Shown here: positions 1 through 13,256 of the stretch, piece after piece | Layout: the number at the start of each line of letters is the position of its first letter | How positions within the stretch are numbered: position 1 is the first letter of the stretch | From: Acidobacteriota bacterium | Lineage (GTDB): Bacteria > Acidobacteriota > Thermoanaerobaculia > Multivoradales > Multivoraceae | Reading direction: 5' to 3' | Assembly (NCBI GenBank): GCA_028875725.1 | Contig: JAPPCR010000005.1 | Coordinates: 255,501 to 319,500, forward strand | Length of the DNA: 64,000 nt | Made by a program: the position numbers and the translations under genes | Notes under the pieces: generated by a model | Database searches by the model: none | What the model saw: only the letters and a program-made list of their open reading frames with translations | Told to the model about the DNA's origin: nothing

Positions 1-2198
1 TCTCCGGTCAACGGCCAGGCGGTGGCCTCGCCGGTCTCGCCGTCCGGCTTCTCCCAGGTGGCGCGGACCGCGAAGCGGCCCTTCTCCAGGCAGAGTGTCC
101 GCTTGTCGGGCACGCAACTGCCGCCTGCGTCCTGCGCGAGTTCGGATGCCGGCCAGAAGGCCGGCGCACCGACGTCCGGAGGCGCACCGGCACTGCCGCC
201 GCGCAGCGCCTCCATCTCGTCCGCCCCAAGCAGGTAGCGGCTCTCGCCGTAGAGGTTGGCGCCCTGCGGACAGACGGCGAAGGTTTCCTGGTCCCGGACC
301 GGCTGGAAGGCGGCGCCCGGCCGGTTGTAGTAGGTGGCGGCCACCCCGGTCTCCGAGTCGATCACCTTCATGATGACCTCGACATCGGTCAGTCCGCCCG
401 CGAACACCCAGTAGCGCTGGTTGAAGGCGCAGCCGTCGAGCACCTTGACCACCACCTCGACGTTGTCCTCGTTGAAGAACCACGAGTAGCCCGTGTCGTT
501 GGTCAGCGGCACGGCGGCGCCCGCGCCGGCATCGTCGGCCGATTCCCACTGGAGCTCGACCCGGAAACGTCCCTCGTTCAGGCACACCGTGTCCCCGTCC
601 TCGACACACTCCCCGACCTCGGCGAGCGTCGTCGCGCCCACTTCGAGCGTGGGGCTCGACCTGCCGCGGTTGTTCGTGGCGACGACCTGGTACGCGCGGA
701 AGGACGCGGGAGGAATGTGCTCGATAACGACGGATGTCGTGTTCGCCGGCAGCGTGTCGATGCGCATGAACTCGCTGTCGACCATCCGCTCGTGGATCTC
801 GAAGCCCGTCTCGTTGCCGGAACGGTCCTGCCAGCGCAGCGTCAGTTCCGTCTGCTTGATGTCAGTGATCGTCACGCCGGAGGGCGCCGCCGGAACCACC
901 GGACCGACCGGGCCGGTCAGCGGGTAGAGGGCGCGCACCCCGTTCCGGTCGTCGCGCTTGAGCGCGGCGCCCTCGATCAGGTCGTCGCCGATGTGCGACC
1001 GCATGATCGTGCCCTTCTCCTGGTCCGAAACGCAGGGGCCGCTCTTCTCATCGCCGCAACTGTGGCCGAGGCCCAGCACGTGACCCAGCTCATGCGCCAT
1101 GACCTGCGCATGGGCCAGCCGGGGATTCTCCGTCGACGCCACCCAGCGGTAGTAACCGTCCTGGGTCGTGATGTTGGCCTCCGCCAGTTCGTACGCCTCC
1201 GCCCGCGGCCGGCCTGGAATGTCGTGCTCGCGGCACCAGTAGTACCACCACGCGAGGGCGAGCGTGCCGCCCGTTGCCGGGTCATAAGTACCTTCGATCT
1301 CGTCGTGAGGATCCTCGAAGGTGATCGAGTTCACGCCGTCGGACTCCAGGGACGGTTTCTCCTTCGTCAGGCCACCCTGCACCAGGTTGGCCCGACTCCT
1401 GGGATCCTGGTTCCATGCCCGCATCGCGGCAAGCACCTGTGACATCCCGCCGCCCACGACGCCCCGCTGGCCGTCCTCGTGGACCACCATCCCCACGCTC
1501 TCACCCCGGTCGAACTCCAGCCAGCGAGTGGGAAGCTCCGGCCGAGGGCAGCCGTCCGAAGACGACAGGTTGAAGGCGGAGACGACTACCTCGGGATCGT
1601 CTCCCGGATCGCTCGTGAAGTAGTCGGCCGGTCCGTCGGCGCCGGCTACGTGATCGGCGATCCAGCGCCGAAACCGGACCGCGTCGCGCGGGCGCCACTC
1701 ATCGGCCGGTGCGACGGCGGTGGAGCCACCGGCAACGGCCCCGACGCGAAGCGACGGTTCGCGCTGCAGCAGCGTGCTGCCGCCCGCCGGCGTCTCGAAG
1801 AACATGCCGAGGGCAAGCTCGACCGTACGGTAGACGCCCTCGACCGGATTCAGGAAGAGCAGCACCCGGTCGCCTTCGGCCAGAGCCGGCAGGCCGACCA
1901 CCCGGCCCACCAGACCGTCCGGGCCGACCCCGCCGGGCTGGCGAATGACGATCGTGCCGCCCGGCACGAAGCCCTTGAGCACCTCCTCGACCTGGAACAT
2001 GACGTCGGTGGAGAGCGGGCCACCGGCCGGCCCGGGCTCGGTGGCGACGACCTCGCCGAACACGATGACGGGCGACCGCTGGACCATCGCCTCGTCGGTC
2101 GGCATGACGTAGACGAGGCCGGCAGCCGGCGCCGCCAGCAGCACCACTCCGGCGATGCACCGGCAGAAAGGAATGTCGAAGGGACGATGGACAGACAT
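1..2198 (-). CDS. Secreted matrixin-like zinc metalloprotease, copy A (3' end outside window)
   Basis: Reading from the ATG at 2198, the frame stays open to the window edge, giving about 732 residues without the C-terminal end. A short signal peptide (MSVHRPFDIPF, then a hydrophobic stretch ending in AAPAAG) is followed by a beta-rich domain and a metzincin zinc motif HELGHVLGLGH with a following SCGDE. Next come a fibronectin type III-like segment and a Cys-containing repeat (KVLDGC, WVFAGGLTDV). By family knowledge the HExxHxxGxxH histidines bind catalytic zinc in an exported endopeptidase. The gene is a tandem paralogue of the next gene, sharing most of its length, and the 3' truncation is only the window boundary. 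Substrate unknown. Confidence 0.85.
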   Translation of the reverse strand, partial: MSVHRPFDIPFCRCIAGVVLLAAPAAGLVYVMPTDEAMVQRSPVIVFGEVVATEPGPAGGPLSTDVMFQVEEVLKGFVPGGTIVIRQPGGVGPDGLVGRVVGLPALAEGDRVLLFLNPVEGVYRTVELALGMFFETPAGGSTLLQREPSLRVGAVAGGSTAVAPADEWRPRDAVRFRRWIADHVAGADGPADYFTSDPGDDPEVVVSAFNLSSSDGCPRPELPTRWLEFDRGESVGMVVHEDGQRGVVGGGMSQVLAAMRAWNQDPRSRANLVQGGLTKEKPSLESDGVNSITFEDPHDEIEGTYDPATGGTLALAWWYYWCREHDIPGRPRAEAYELAEANITTQDGYYRWVASTENPRLAHAQVMAHELGHVLGLGHSCGDEKSGPCVSDQEKGTIMRSHIGDDLIEGAALKRDDRNGVRALYPLTGPVGPVVPAAPSGVTITDIKQTELTLRWQDRSGNETGFEIHERMVDSEFMRIDTLPANTTSVVIEHIPPASFRAYQVVATNNRGRSSPTLEVGATTLAEVGECVEDGDTVCLNEGRFRVELQWESADDAGAGAAVPLTNDTGYSWFFNEDNVEVVVKVLDGCAFNQRYWVFAGGLTDVEVIMKVIDSETGVAATYYNRPGAAFQPVRDQETFAVCPQGANLYGESRYLLGADEMEALRGGSAGAPPDVGAPAFWPASELAQDAGGSCVPDKRTLCLEKGRFAVRATWEKPDGETGEATAWPLTG
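315..821 (-). repeat. 507-bp tract identical to 2849-3355 (copy A side)
   Basis: I compared this stretch with 2849-3355 base by base (constant offset 2534) and found no difference. Mismatches appear immediately outside it (305 and 314 on one side, 822 and beyond on the other). It covers the fibronectin type III-like segment and the first C-terminal repeat of the two matrixin paralogues. Confidence 0.9.
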
Positions 2199-2290
2199 GA
2201 GAAGTCAGCCTTCGCCCGGCGCGCACAGGCGAGCGAAGAGCCTCACGACCCTATCCCTGCGGTCCCAGAGCCGGCGCGCCGGCGGGTTGG

Positions 2291-4819
2291 CTAGGGCGCT
2301 GAGCAGGCGAACGCGTTCAGATCCTGCACCGGCTGGAACGCCGTGCCGACCGGGTTCCCGTACCTCTGCACCTGGCCGGTCTCGGTGTCGGTGACGGTCA
2401 TCGCCACGCCGACGTCCGTCAGGCCGCCCGCAAACACCCAGCGGTGCTGGTTGATGCCGCAGCCGTCGAGCACCTTGAGCACCATCTCGACGTTGCTCGG
2501 AGCGAAGAACCAGTAGAGGCCCGTGTCTCCCGTCAGCGGCCAGGCGACGGCGTCGCCGGTCTCGCCGTCCGGCTTCTCCCAGGTGGCGCGGACCGAGAAG
2601 CGGCCCTTCTCGAGGCAGAGGGTCCGTTCGTCGGGCACGCAACTGCCGCCGCCGTCCTGAGCGAGCCCTACCTGGAAGGGCGCCGGCCACTCGAACGCGG
2701 CCTCGGTCGAAGCGGCCGTGAGGTCCATGCCGCCGCGCAGCGCTTCCATCTCGTCGGCCGCGAGCAGGTAGCGGCTCTCGCCGTAGAGGTTGGCGCCCTG
2801 GGAACAGACGGCGAAGGTTTCCTGGTCCTGCACGGGCTCGAAGGCGGTGCCCGGCCGGTTGTAGTAGGTGGCGGCCACCCCGGTCTCCGAGTCGATCACC
2901 TTCATGATGACCTCGACATCGGTCAGTCCGCCCGCGAACACCCAGTAGCGCTGGTTGAAGGCGCAGCCGTCGAGCACCTTGACCACCACCTCGACGTTGT
3001 CCTCGTTGAAGAACCACGAGTAGCCCGTGTCGTTGGTCAGCGGCACGGCGGCGCCCGCGCCGGCATCGTCGGCCGATTCCCACTGGAGCTCGACCCGGAA
3101 ACGTCCCTCGTTCAGGCACACCGTGTCCCCGTCCTCGACACACTCCCCGACCTCGGCGAGCGTCGTCGCGCCCACTTCGAGCGTGGGGCTCGACCTGCCG
3201 CGGTTGTTCGTGGCGACGACCTGGTACGCGCGGAAGGACGCGGGAGGAATGTGCTCGATAACGACGGATGTCGTGTTCGCCGGCAGCGTGTCGATGCGCA
3301 TGAACTCGCTGTCGACCATCCGCTCGTGGATCTCGAAGCCCGTCTCGTTGCCGGAGCGGTCCTGCCAGCGCAGCTCGAGTTCCGTCTGGCTGATCGCGGT
3401 GACGGTCAGGTCGGAGGGCGCCGCCGGCCCCACCGGACCGACCGGGCCGGTCACCGGATAGAGGAAGCGCACCGCGTTCCGGTCGTCGCGGTTGAGCGCC
3501 CCGCCCCGGCCGTCGCCGTGAGCGGTCGCGCGCATGATCGCCTCGTCGGTCAACTCGTTGCAGGGTCCGCTCGCCTCGTCGGCGCAGGAGTGGCTGATGC
3601 CGAGGGCGTGACCCAGCTCGTGGGTCATGATCTCGTCGTGGGCCCGCCGCGGGTTCGGGTTGCGGGCCAGCCACTCGCGATAGCCGTCCTGGGTGGCGAT
3701 GTTGGCCTCGACGATCTCATAGGCCTGCACGCCACCGCCTCGCGGCACCGGGTGCGGCGGGGTCGACGCGCCGCAGTAGAAGTACACGGCGGCGATCGCG
3801 AGGATGCCGCCGGTCTCTGGAGTGAACGAGCCCAGAATCTGGTCCTGCGGGTCCTCGAAGCCGATCGAGTTCTCGCCGTTCGGCGCCAGCGTGAACTCCT
3901 CGTTCGTGAAGCCGCTCTGCACCAGGTGCACGCGGCTCCTGGGATCCCCGTTCCAGGCGCGCATGCCGGCCAGCACCGAGGAACGGCCACCGCCCGGAGC
4001 GCCCGGCTGACCGCTGGCCTGAACCACCATGCCAACGCTCTCGCCCCGGTCGAAACTGCGCCAGCGCAGCCGGGTTCCGGGCCGCTCGCAACCCGACGGG
4101 GCGCGGGTCAGGTTGTAGGGAGACGCGACCGCGACGGGCCCCTCGGCCAGGTCGGCCGCGAAGTAGTCCGCCGGCTGCTCGCGACCGGCCGCGACGTCGG
4201 CGATCCAGCGCCGGAACGGCTCCGCGTGACGCGGCAGGCGCGCCCGAACACGCTCGTTCGACAGGGCGTCGTCCGGTACTGGCGCCCCCCAACCCAGCGA
4301 CGACTCGCGCACGAGCAGCGTCCGGCCGCCGGCCCGCACCTCGAAGAACATGCCGAGCGCGAGCTCGACGGTGCGGTAGGCGCCCTCGACCGGGTCGAGG
4401 AAGAGCAGCATCCGGTCTCCCTCGACGAGATCGGGTAGCCCCATGATCCGGGCCGCCATGCCGCCGGCGCCGATGCCCCCCGGCTGGCGCACGACGATCG
4501 TGCCGCCGGGGACGAAGCCCTTCAGCACGTCCTCGACCTGGAACATGAAGTCGGTCGAGGGGATGCCTTCCACCGGCGCTGGCTCGGCGGCGACGACTTC
4601 GCCGAAGACAATGACGGGCGAACGGTCGACCATCGCCTCGTCGGTCGGCATGACGTAGACGAGGGCGTGTGCGGCGGGGGCAACGAGGAGCGCGATGGCG
4701 GTCAGAATTGACGGGCTTCGCCCGGCGTTTCGACGCCGCCTTCGGCGGCAGCGGGTCAGAGGACCCGCGCACCCAGTGGGGATGCGGAGAAAAATGTCGA
4801 TGAAACGATGGAAAGGCAT
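2291..4819 (-). CDS. Secreted matrixin-like zinc metalloprotease, copy B, with repeat insertion in the leader
   Basis: About 842 residues from the ATG at 4819. Order: N-terminal leader, beta domain beginning VYVMPTDEAMVDRSPV, zinc motif HELGHALGISH near the middle, fibronectin type III-like segment, then two tandem copies of a domain with CLxxGRF, WFF, KVLDGC and WVFAGGLTDV signatures. This C-terminal domain is, to my knowledge, common in secreted Acidobacteriota proteins. Compared with paralogue A the leader is about 25 residues longer. The extra segment is an interspersed three-hairpin element translated as an arginine-rich stretch (CRRRRRRNAG) ahead of the hydrophobic core ILTAIALLVAPAAHA. 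Whether export still works, or initiation occurs elsewhere, cannot be decided here; no internal ATG precedes the hydrophobic core. Confidence 0.82.
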   Translation of the reverse strand: MPFHRFIDIFLRIPTGCAGPLTRCRRRRRRNAGRSPSILTAIALLVAPAAHALVYVMPTDEAMVDRSPVIVFGEVVAAEPAPVEGIPSTDFMFQVEDVLKGFVPGGTIVVRQPGGIGAGGMAARIMGLPDLVEGDRMLLFLDPVEGAYRTVELALGMFFEVRAGGRTLLVRESSLGWGAPVPDDALSNERVRARLPRHAEPFRRWIADVAAGREQPADYFAADLAEGPVAVASPYNLTRAPSGCERPGTRLRWRSFDRGESVGMVVQASGQPGAPGGGRSSVLAGMRAWNGDPRSRVHLVQSGFTNEEFTLAPNGENSIGFEDPQDQILGSFTPETGGILAIAAVYFYCGASTPPHPVPRGGGVQAYEIVEANIATQDGYREWLARNPNPRRAHDEIMTHELGHALGISHSCADEASGPCNELTDEAIMRATAHGDGRGGALNRDDRNAVRFLYPVTGPVGPVGPAAPSDLTVTAISQTELELRWQDRSGNETGFEIHERMVDSEFMRIDTLPANTTSVVIEHIPPASFRAYQVVATNNRGRSSPTLEVGATTLAEVGECVEDGDTVCLNEGRFRVELQWESADDAGAGAAVPLTNDTGYSWFFNEDNVEVVVKVLDGCAFNQRYWVFAGGLTDVEVIMKVIDSETGVAATYYNRPGTAFEPVQDQETFAVCSQGANLYGESRYLLAADEMEALRGGMDLTAASTEAAFEWPAPFQVGLAQDGGGSCVPDERTLCLEKGRFSVRATWEKPDGETGDAVAWPLTGDTGLYWFFAPSNVEMVLKVLDGCGINQHRWVFAGGLTDVGVAMTVTDTETGQVQRYGNPVGTAFQPVQDLNAFACSAP
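2849..3355 (-). repeat. 507-bp tract identical to 315-821 (copy B side)
   Basis: Partner of the tract at 315-821. The flanking parts of the two genes are clearly diverged, so the identity is confined to this block, as expected from recent gene conversion or unequal exchange between tandem paralogues. Confidence 0.9.
4712..4776 (-). repeat. Three-hairpin interspersed element, copy 1 (inside matrixin B leader)
   Basis: Read on the minus strand it starts CTGGGTGCGCGGGTC. Hairpin 1 is GCGGGTC-CTCT-GACCCGC, hairpin 2 is GCCGCC-GAA-GGCGGC, and hairpin 3 (4712-4724) is CGGGC-GAA-GCCCG. Paralogue A lacks the segment, so it is an insertion of about 75 bp, a multiple of three. The reading frame differs from that of the glmM and purH copies. 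Confidence 0.88.
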
Positions 4820-4963
4820 AGGCCTGGCCTCCGCCCGTGATGCACGGGCGAGGGAAAAGCGCCAGGATTCTAGCATTCTCGCGGGTTTCGCGGGGTTTCC
4901 ATCGGACAGGAACACGGGGAGGAACACAGGCTTCAACCCGTTCCGGCACCGGTGGATTCCCGC

Positions 4964-5632
4964 TCAGGAGAGCAGTTGGCGGGCCCTGGCCGTCAGTTCG
5001 TCGAGCCTGGCGCCGAGTTCGAGCCGCGCCGCCTCGCGCTCCACGGGCGTCGCCCGGCGCTCGAGCGCCATCGGCTCGCCGACGGCGACCGCCACGCGGG
5101 TGAACGGAGCGCCGACGGCCATGCGGTCCCAGCTTCGCAATCTGAAGCCGCGGGCGGCGGCCAGACCGGCGGGAACGATCGGCGCGCCGGACGTCGCCGC
5201 CAGCACGATGCCGCCGGGTTTCGCCTCGCGGGCCGGACCGCGGGGACCGTCGGGCATGAGGAGCAGGGTCGACCGGTACCGGCGGAGTTCGCCGTAGAGG
5301 TGGAGGGCCGCCTCGCGGCCGCCCCGCGAGGTCGAACCGCGAGTGACGCGGATGCCCCAGGCGCGGCCGACCCGCGCCGAGATCTCGCCGTCGGCGGAGT
5401 GGCTGGCGAGGATGGACACCGGCCCGCCGGCGGGCAGCAGGCACCTGCGCACCAGCAGCAGGGAAAGCGCCGTCTGCTCGTGCCAGCAGGCGAGCAGGGC
5501 CGGCGGCTTGAGCGCCCGCTCCAGGTGCTCGCGGCCCTCGAGGCGGTCGAGGCGCCAGGTCGCGGTGAGCGCCTGGGAGAGAAACCGCACCGCCACGGCA
5601 GCGGGCGCCAGGGCGGCGCCGCGGACCTTCAT
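4964..5632 (-). CDS. DUF374-type lysophospholipid acyltransferase family protein
   Basis: 222 residues. The family transfers acyl chains onto lipid A precursors or lysophospholipids at the inner membrane. Visible signatures are the WHEQ motif near residue 50 (counterpart of the catalytic histidine block), GSTSRGG, and the diagnostic PDGPRGP around residue 127, followed by GAPIVPAGLAA. The length matches DUF374 proteins. It lies directly downstream of msbA on the same strand with a 36-bp gap containing a hairpin, which supports a role in lipid A or outer-membrane lipid maturation. Exact acyl donor and acceptor are not inferable. Confidence 0.85.
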   Translation of the reverse strand: MKVRGAALAPAAVAVRFLSQALTATWRLDRLEGREHLERALKPPALLACWHEQTALSLLLVRRCLLPAGGPVSILASHSADGEISARVGRAWGIRVTRGSTSRGGREAALHLYGELRRYRSTLLLMPDGPRGPAREAKPGGIVLAATSGAPIVPAGLAAARGFRLRSWDRMAVGAPFTRVAVAVGEPMALERRATPVEREAARLELGARLDELTARARQLLS

Positions 5633-5642
5633 GGGACACCCT

Positions 5643-5668
5643 GGGTGCGCGGCCAGCGGCCGGCACCC
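5643..5668 (-). terminator. Strong hairpin directly after msbA stop
   Basis: GGGTGC (5643-5648) pairs with GCACCC (5663-5668), and inside it CGGCC-AGC-GGCCG forms a second stem with a one-base bulge. It abuts the msbA stop codon. There is no T-run, so it may be an intercistronic stabiliser rather than a true terminator. It also contains CTGGGTGCGCGG on the plus strand, shared with the interspersed element, but not the rest of that element. Confidence 0.5.
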
Positions 5669-9651
<3,983 letters not shown>

Positions 9652-9660
9652 GATCGCGCC

Positions 9661-11046
<1,386 letters not shown>

Positions 11047-11048
11047 GG

Positions 11049-11768
11049 TCAGCCAGCCTGCATTGCTTCGAGCATCTCGGCGACGGCGGCGGGCATGCCG
11101 ATCAGCACTGCCCGGGACACGATGGAGTGGCCGATGTTCAGTTCGCTGACGCCGGGAAGGGCGGCCACGCGGCCGACGTTGGCGACGGTCAGGCCGTGCC
11201 CGGCGTACGCCTCACGGCCAGCGGCGAGGCCGCGCTCGGCAGCCGCCTCGATCTTCGTGAACTCGGCGTCGGCTTCGGCCCCAGAGACGCGGGTGTACGC
11301 GTCGGTGTTCAGTTCGAAGCCGGTGATGTCGTCCTGGTCGGCTAGCGCCGCGACCTGTTCCAGGTCGGGGTCGACGAACACGGCGACGCGGATGCCGGCC
11401 TCGACCAGGCGGCCGGCGGCGCGGCGCACCTGGTCGCCCCGAGCGACCAGGTCGAGGCCGCCTTCGGTGGTCACCTCGTCTGGCCGCTCCGGAACCAGCG
11501 TCACCTGGTCGGGCTTCACCCGCTCCGCGAACCGGAGCATCGGCTCTTCGGCCGCGATCTCGAGGTTGAGCCGGCCCGTGACCGTCTCCCGGAGGTCGAC
11601 GACGTCCTGGTCCTGAATGTGGCGGCGGTCCTGGCGCAAATGCACGGTGATGCCGAAGGCGCCGGCTTCCTCGGCGAGCCTCGCCGCTTCCAGGGGGCTC
11701 GGGTAGCCGGCGAGTCGAGCCTGCCGCAGCGTGGCGACGTGGTCGACGTTGACGGAGAGATGGGTCAT
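11049..11768 (-). CDS. pdxJ: Pyridoxine 5'-phosphate synthase
   Basis: 239 residues. It condenses 1-deoxy-D-xylulose 5-phosphate with 3-amino-2-oxopropyl phosphate in DXP-dependent vitamin B6 synthesis. The N-terminus LSVNVDHVATLRQAR and the later HLRQDRRHIQDQD, GLTVANVGR and ELNIGHSIVSRA segments match the family, and length is standard. It follows glmM on the same strand with a 39-bp gap, at the end of the cdaA-cdaR-glmM group. Confidence 0.95.
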   Translation of the reverse strand: MTHLSVNVDHVATLRQARLAGYPSPLEAARLAEEAGAFGITVHLRQDRRHIQDQDVVDLRETVTGRLNLEIAAEEPMLRFAERVKPDQVTLVPERPDEVTTEGGLDLVARGDQVRRAAGRLVEAGIRVAVFVDPDLEQVAALADQDDITGFELNTDAYTRVSGAEADAEFTKIEAAAERGLAAGREAYAGHGLTVANVGRVAALPGVSELNIGHSIVSRAVLIGMPAAVAEMLEAMQAG

Positions 11769-11807
11769 GGCCTGATCCTAGATCCGCCTCTGCTGGATGC
11801 GCGAGGG

Positions 11808-13256
11808 TCAGCCGAGTTCGGCTTCCAGGACGGTGGCGATGCGGCCGCAGAGTTCTTCGATGCGGCTCTGGTCGGGGCCTTCGATCATCACGCGGGCGAG
11901 GGCTTCGGTGCCGCTGTAGCGGAGCAGGACACGGCCTGAGGTTCCGAGTTCGCGTTCGACGGACGCGACGGCCTCGCCAAGGCCGGGGATGCTCTCGAGC
12001 GGCTGCTTCTCGCGCACCCTGACGTTGCGCAGGGTCTGCGGGAAGCGCCGGAAACCGGCGGCCAGGTCGGCGAGCGGGTGGCTGGACGCGGCGACGATGC
12101 TCGCGACGGCGGCCGCGGTGAGCAGGCCGTCGCCGGTCGTGCCGAGCTCCAGGTCGACCAGGTGACCGGACTGTTCGCCGCCGAGGCGGACGCCTTCTCG
12201 CCGCATGGCCTCGACCACTTCGCGGTCGCCGACGCCGCAGCGAACCACGTCGACGTTGTCGCCTTCGAGCGCCTTCTCCAGGCCCATGTTCGACATCGTC
12301 GTGGCAACGATGCGGCTGCCGGGGAGTTCGCCGCGGGCCGCGAGGTGCGTGGCCCAGACGTAGAGCAGGATGTCGCCGTCGCAGATGCGGCCCCGGTGGT
12401 CGCAGAGCAGGGCCCGGTCGGCGTCGCCGTCGAGGGCGACGCCGAGGTCGCTGCCCGTGGCGCGCGTGAAGGCCGCGATGCGCCCACTGCTGGTCGAGCC
12501 GCAATCGAGGTTGATGTTCCGGCCGTCCGGCTCGTCGCAGGTCACGGAGCAGTCGGCGCCCAGGCCGGTGAACAGCCGCCCGGCGTACGGAGCGCCGGCG
12601 CCGTTTGCGGCGTCGACGGCGATCCGCAGGCCGGCCAGGGGCCGGTCCGCCGGCAGCGACGCCGTCAGGTGTTCCAGGTAGCGGTCCGCGAGTTCGGATT
12701 CGTCCTCGAGTTGGTCGCCGGCTTCGCCGGCGGCGACTCTGTCGGCCGCCTCCGGCGGCAGCGGGTCAGATGACCCGCGCACCCAGCCGATCCGGTCTTC
12801 GATCGCCTGCTCGACTTCGGGATCGACCTTGAAGCCGTCCGCGCCGATCAGCTTGACGCCGTTGTCGGTGGACGGGTTGTGGCTGGCCGAGACGACGATG
12901 CCGCCGGCGGCGCCCAGTTCGGTGACGAGGTAGGCCACCGCCGGCGTGGGGACGACGCCGGCCGAGCGGACCTCGCAGCCGGCGGCGCGGACGGCGGCGG
13001 CGAGCCAGTTGGTGATCTCGGCGCGGCTGGCGCGGGTGTCGCCGCCGAGGAGCAACAGCGGAGTCGGCCCTCGGCCGGCGCGCTTCGAAGCCGCCTCCGG
13101 CGGAGGCGGGTCAGAGGACCCGCGCACCCAGCGGAGCGCGCCGTCCGCGCTCAGTCTGGCGAACCAGTAGCCGACTGCCTGGACGGTCGGTTGGTCGAGC
13201 GGCGGCGTGCCGAAGACGGCGCGCATGCCGTCCGTGCCGAACAGCTTCGAGGTCAA
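11808..13256 (-). CDS. glmM: Phosphoglucosamine mutase with two in-frame repeat insertions
   Basis: 482 residues, compared with about 445 usual. It interconverts glucosamine 6- and 1-phosphate for UDP-GlcNAc, feeding peptidoglycan and LPS. KLFGTDGMR at the N-terminus, phosphoserine loop VVSASHNP, metal loop ALDGDADRA and C-terminal LLRYSGTE are intact. Two surplus stretches, RWVRGSSDPPPPEAASKR near residue 42 and GWVRGSSDPLPPEAADR near residue 157, are translated copies of the interspersed element and account for the extra length. The start is a TTG whose last two bases overlap the cdaR stop (TTGA), implying translational coupling. I infer the inserts sit in surface loops because all catalytic motifs are preserved. 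Confidence 0.93.
   Translation of the reverse strand: MTSKLFGTDGMRAVFGTPPLDQPTVQAVGYWFARLSADGALRWVRGSSDPPPPEAASKRAGRGPTPLLLLGGDTRASRAEITNWLAAAVRAAGCEVRSAGVVPTPAVAYLVTELGAAGGIVVSASHNPSTDNGVKLIGADGFKVDPEVEQAIEDRIGWVRGSSDPLPPEAADRVAAGEAGDQLEDESELADRYLEHLTASLPADRPLAGLRIAVDAANGAGAPYAGRLFTGLGADCSVTCDEPDGRNINLDCGSTSSGRIAAFTRATGSDLGVALDGDADRALLCDHRGRICDGDILLYVWATHLAARGELPGSRIVATTMSNMGLEKALEGDNVDVVRCGVGDREVVEAMRREGVRLGGEQSGHLVDLELGTTGDGLLTAAAVASIVAASSHPLADLAAGFRRFPQTLRNVRVREKQPLESIPGLGEAVASVERELGTSGRVLLRYSGTEALARVMIEGPDQSRIEELCGRIATVLEAELG
12717..12786 (-). repeat. Three-hairpin interspersed element, copy 2 (in glmM)
   Basis: Minus-strand reading: CTGGGTGCGCGGGTC, hairpin 1 with ATCT loop, hairpin 2 GCCGCC-GGA-GGCGGC, and hairpin 3 GCCGGC-GAA-GCCGGC (12717-12731). 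In frame with glmM, read as WVRGSSDPLPPEAA. The hairpin 3 stem sequence differs from other copies but keeps pairing. Confidence 0.9.
13065..13131 (-). repeat. Three-hairpin interspersed element, copy 3 (in glmM)
   Basis: Minus-strand reading: CGCTGGGTGCGCGGGTC, hairpin 1 with CTCT loop, hairpin 2 CCGCCTCC-GCC-GGAGGCGG (a shifted, longer stem), and hairpin 3 CGGCC-GAG-GGCCG (13065-13077). In frame, read as WVRGSSDPPPPEAASKRAG. Only 278 bp separate it from copy 2 in the same gene. Confidence 0.9.

Noticed and set aside
1..4819. Matrixin pair as a frameshifted single gene
   Set aside because: Each copy has its own leader, zinc motif and C-terminal repeats, and they are separated by a stop and a 92-bp gap, so they are tandem paralogues.
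5641..5668. Possible seventh copy of the three-hairpin element after msbA
   Set aside because: It shares only CTGGGTGCGCGG, and on the opposite strand to the host transcript. The GACCCGC half and hairpin 2 are missing. Kept only as an intercistronic hairpin.
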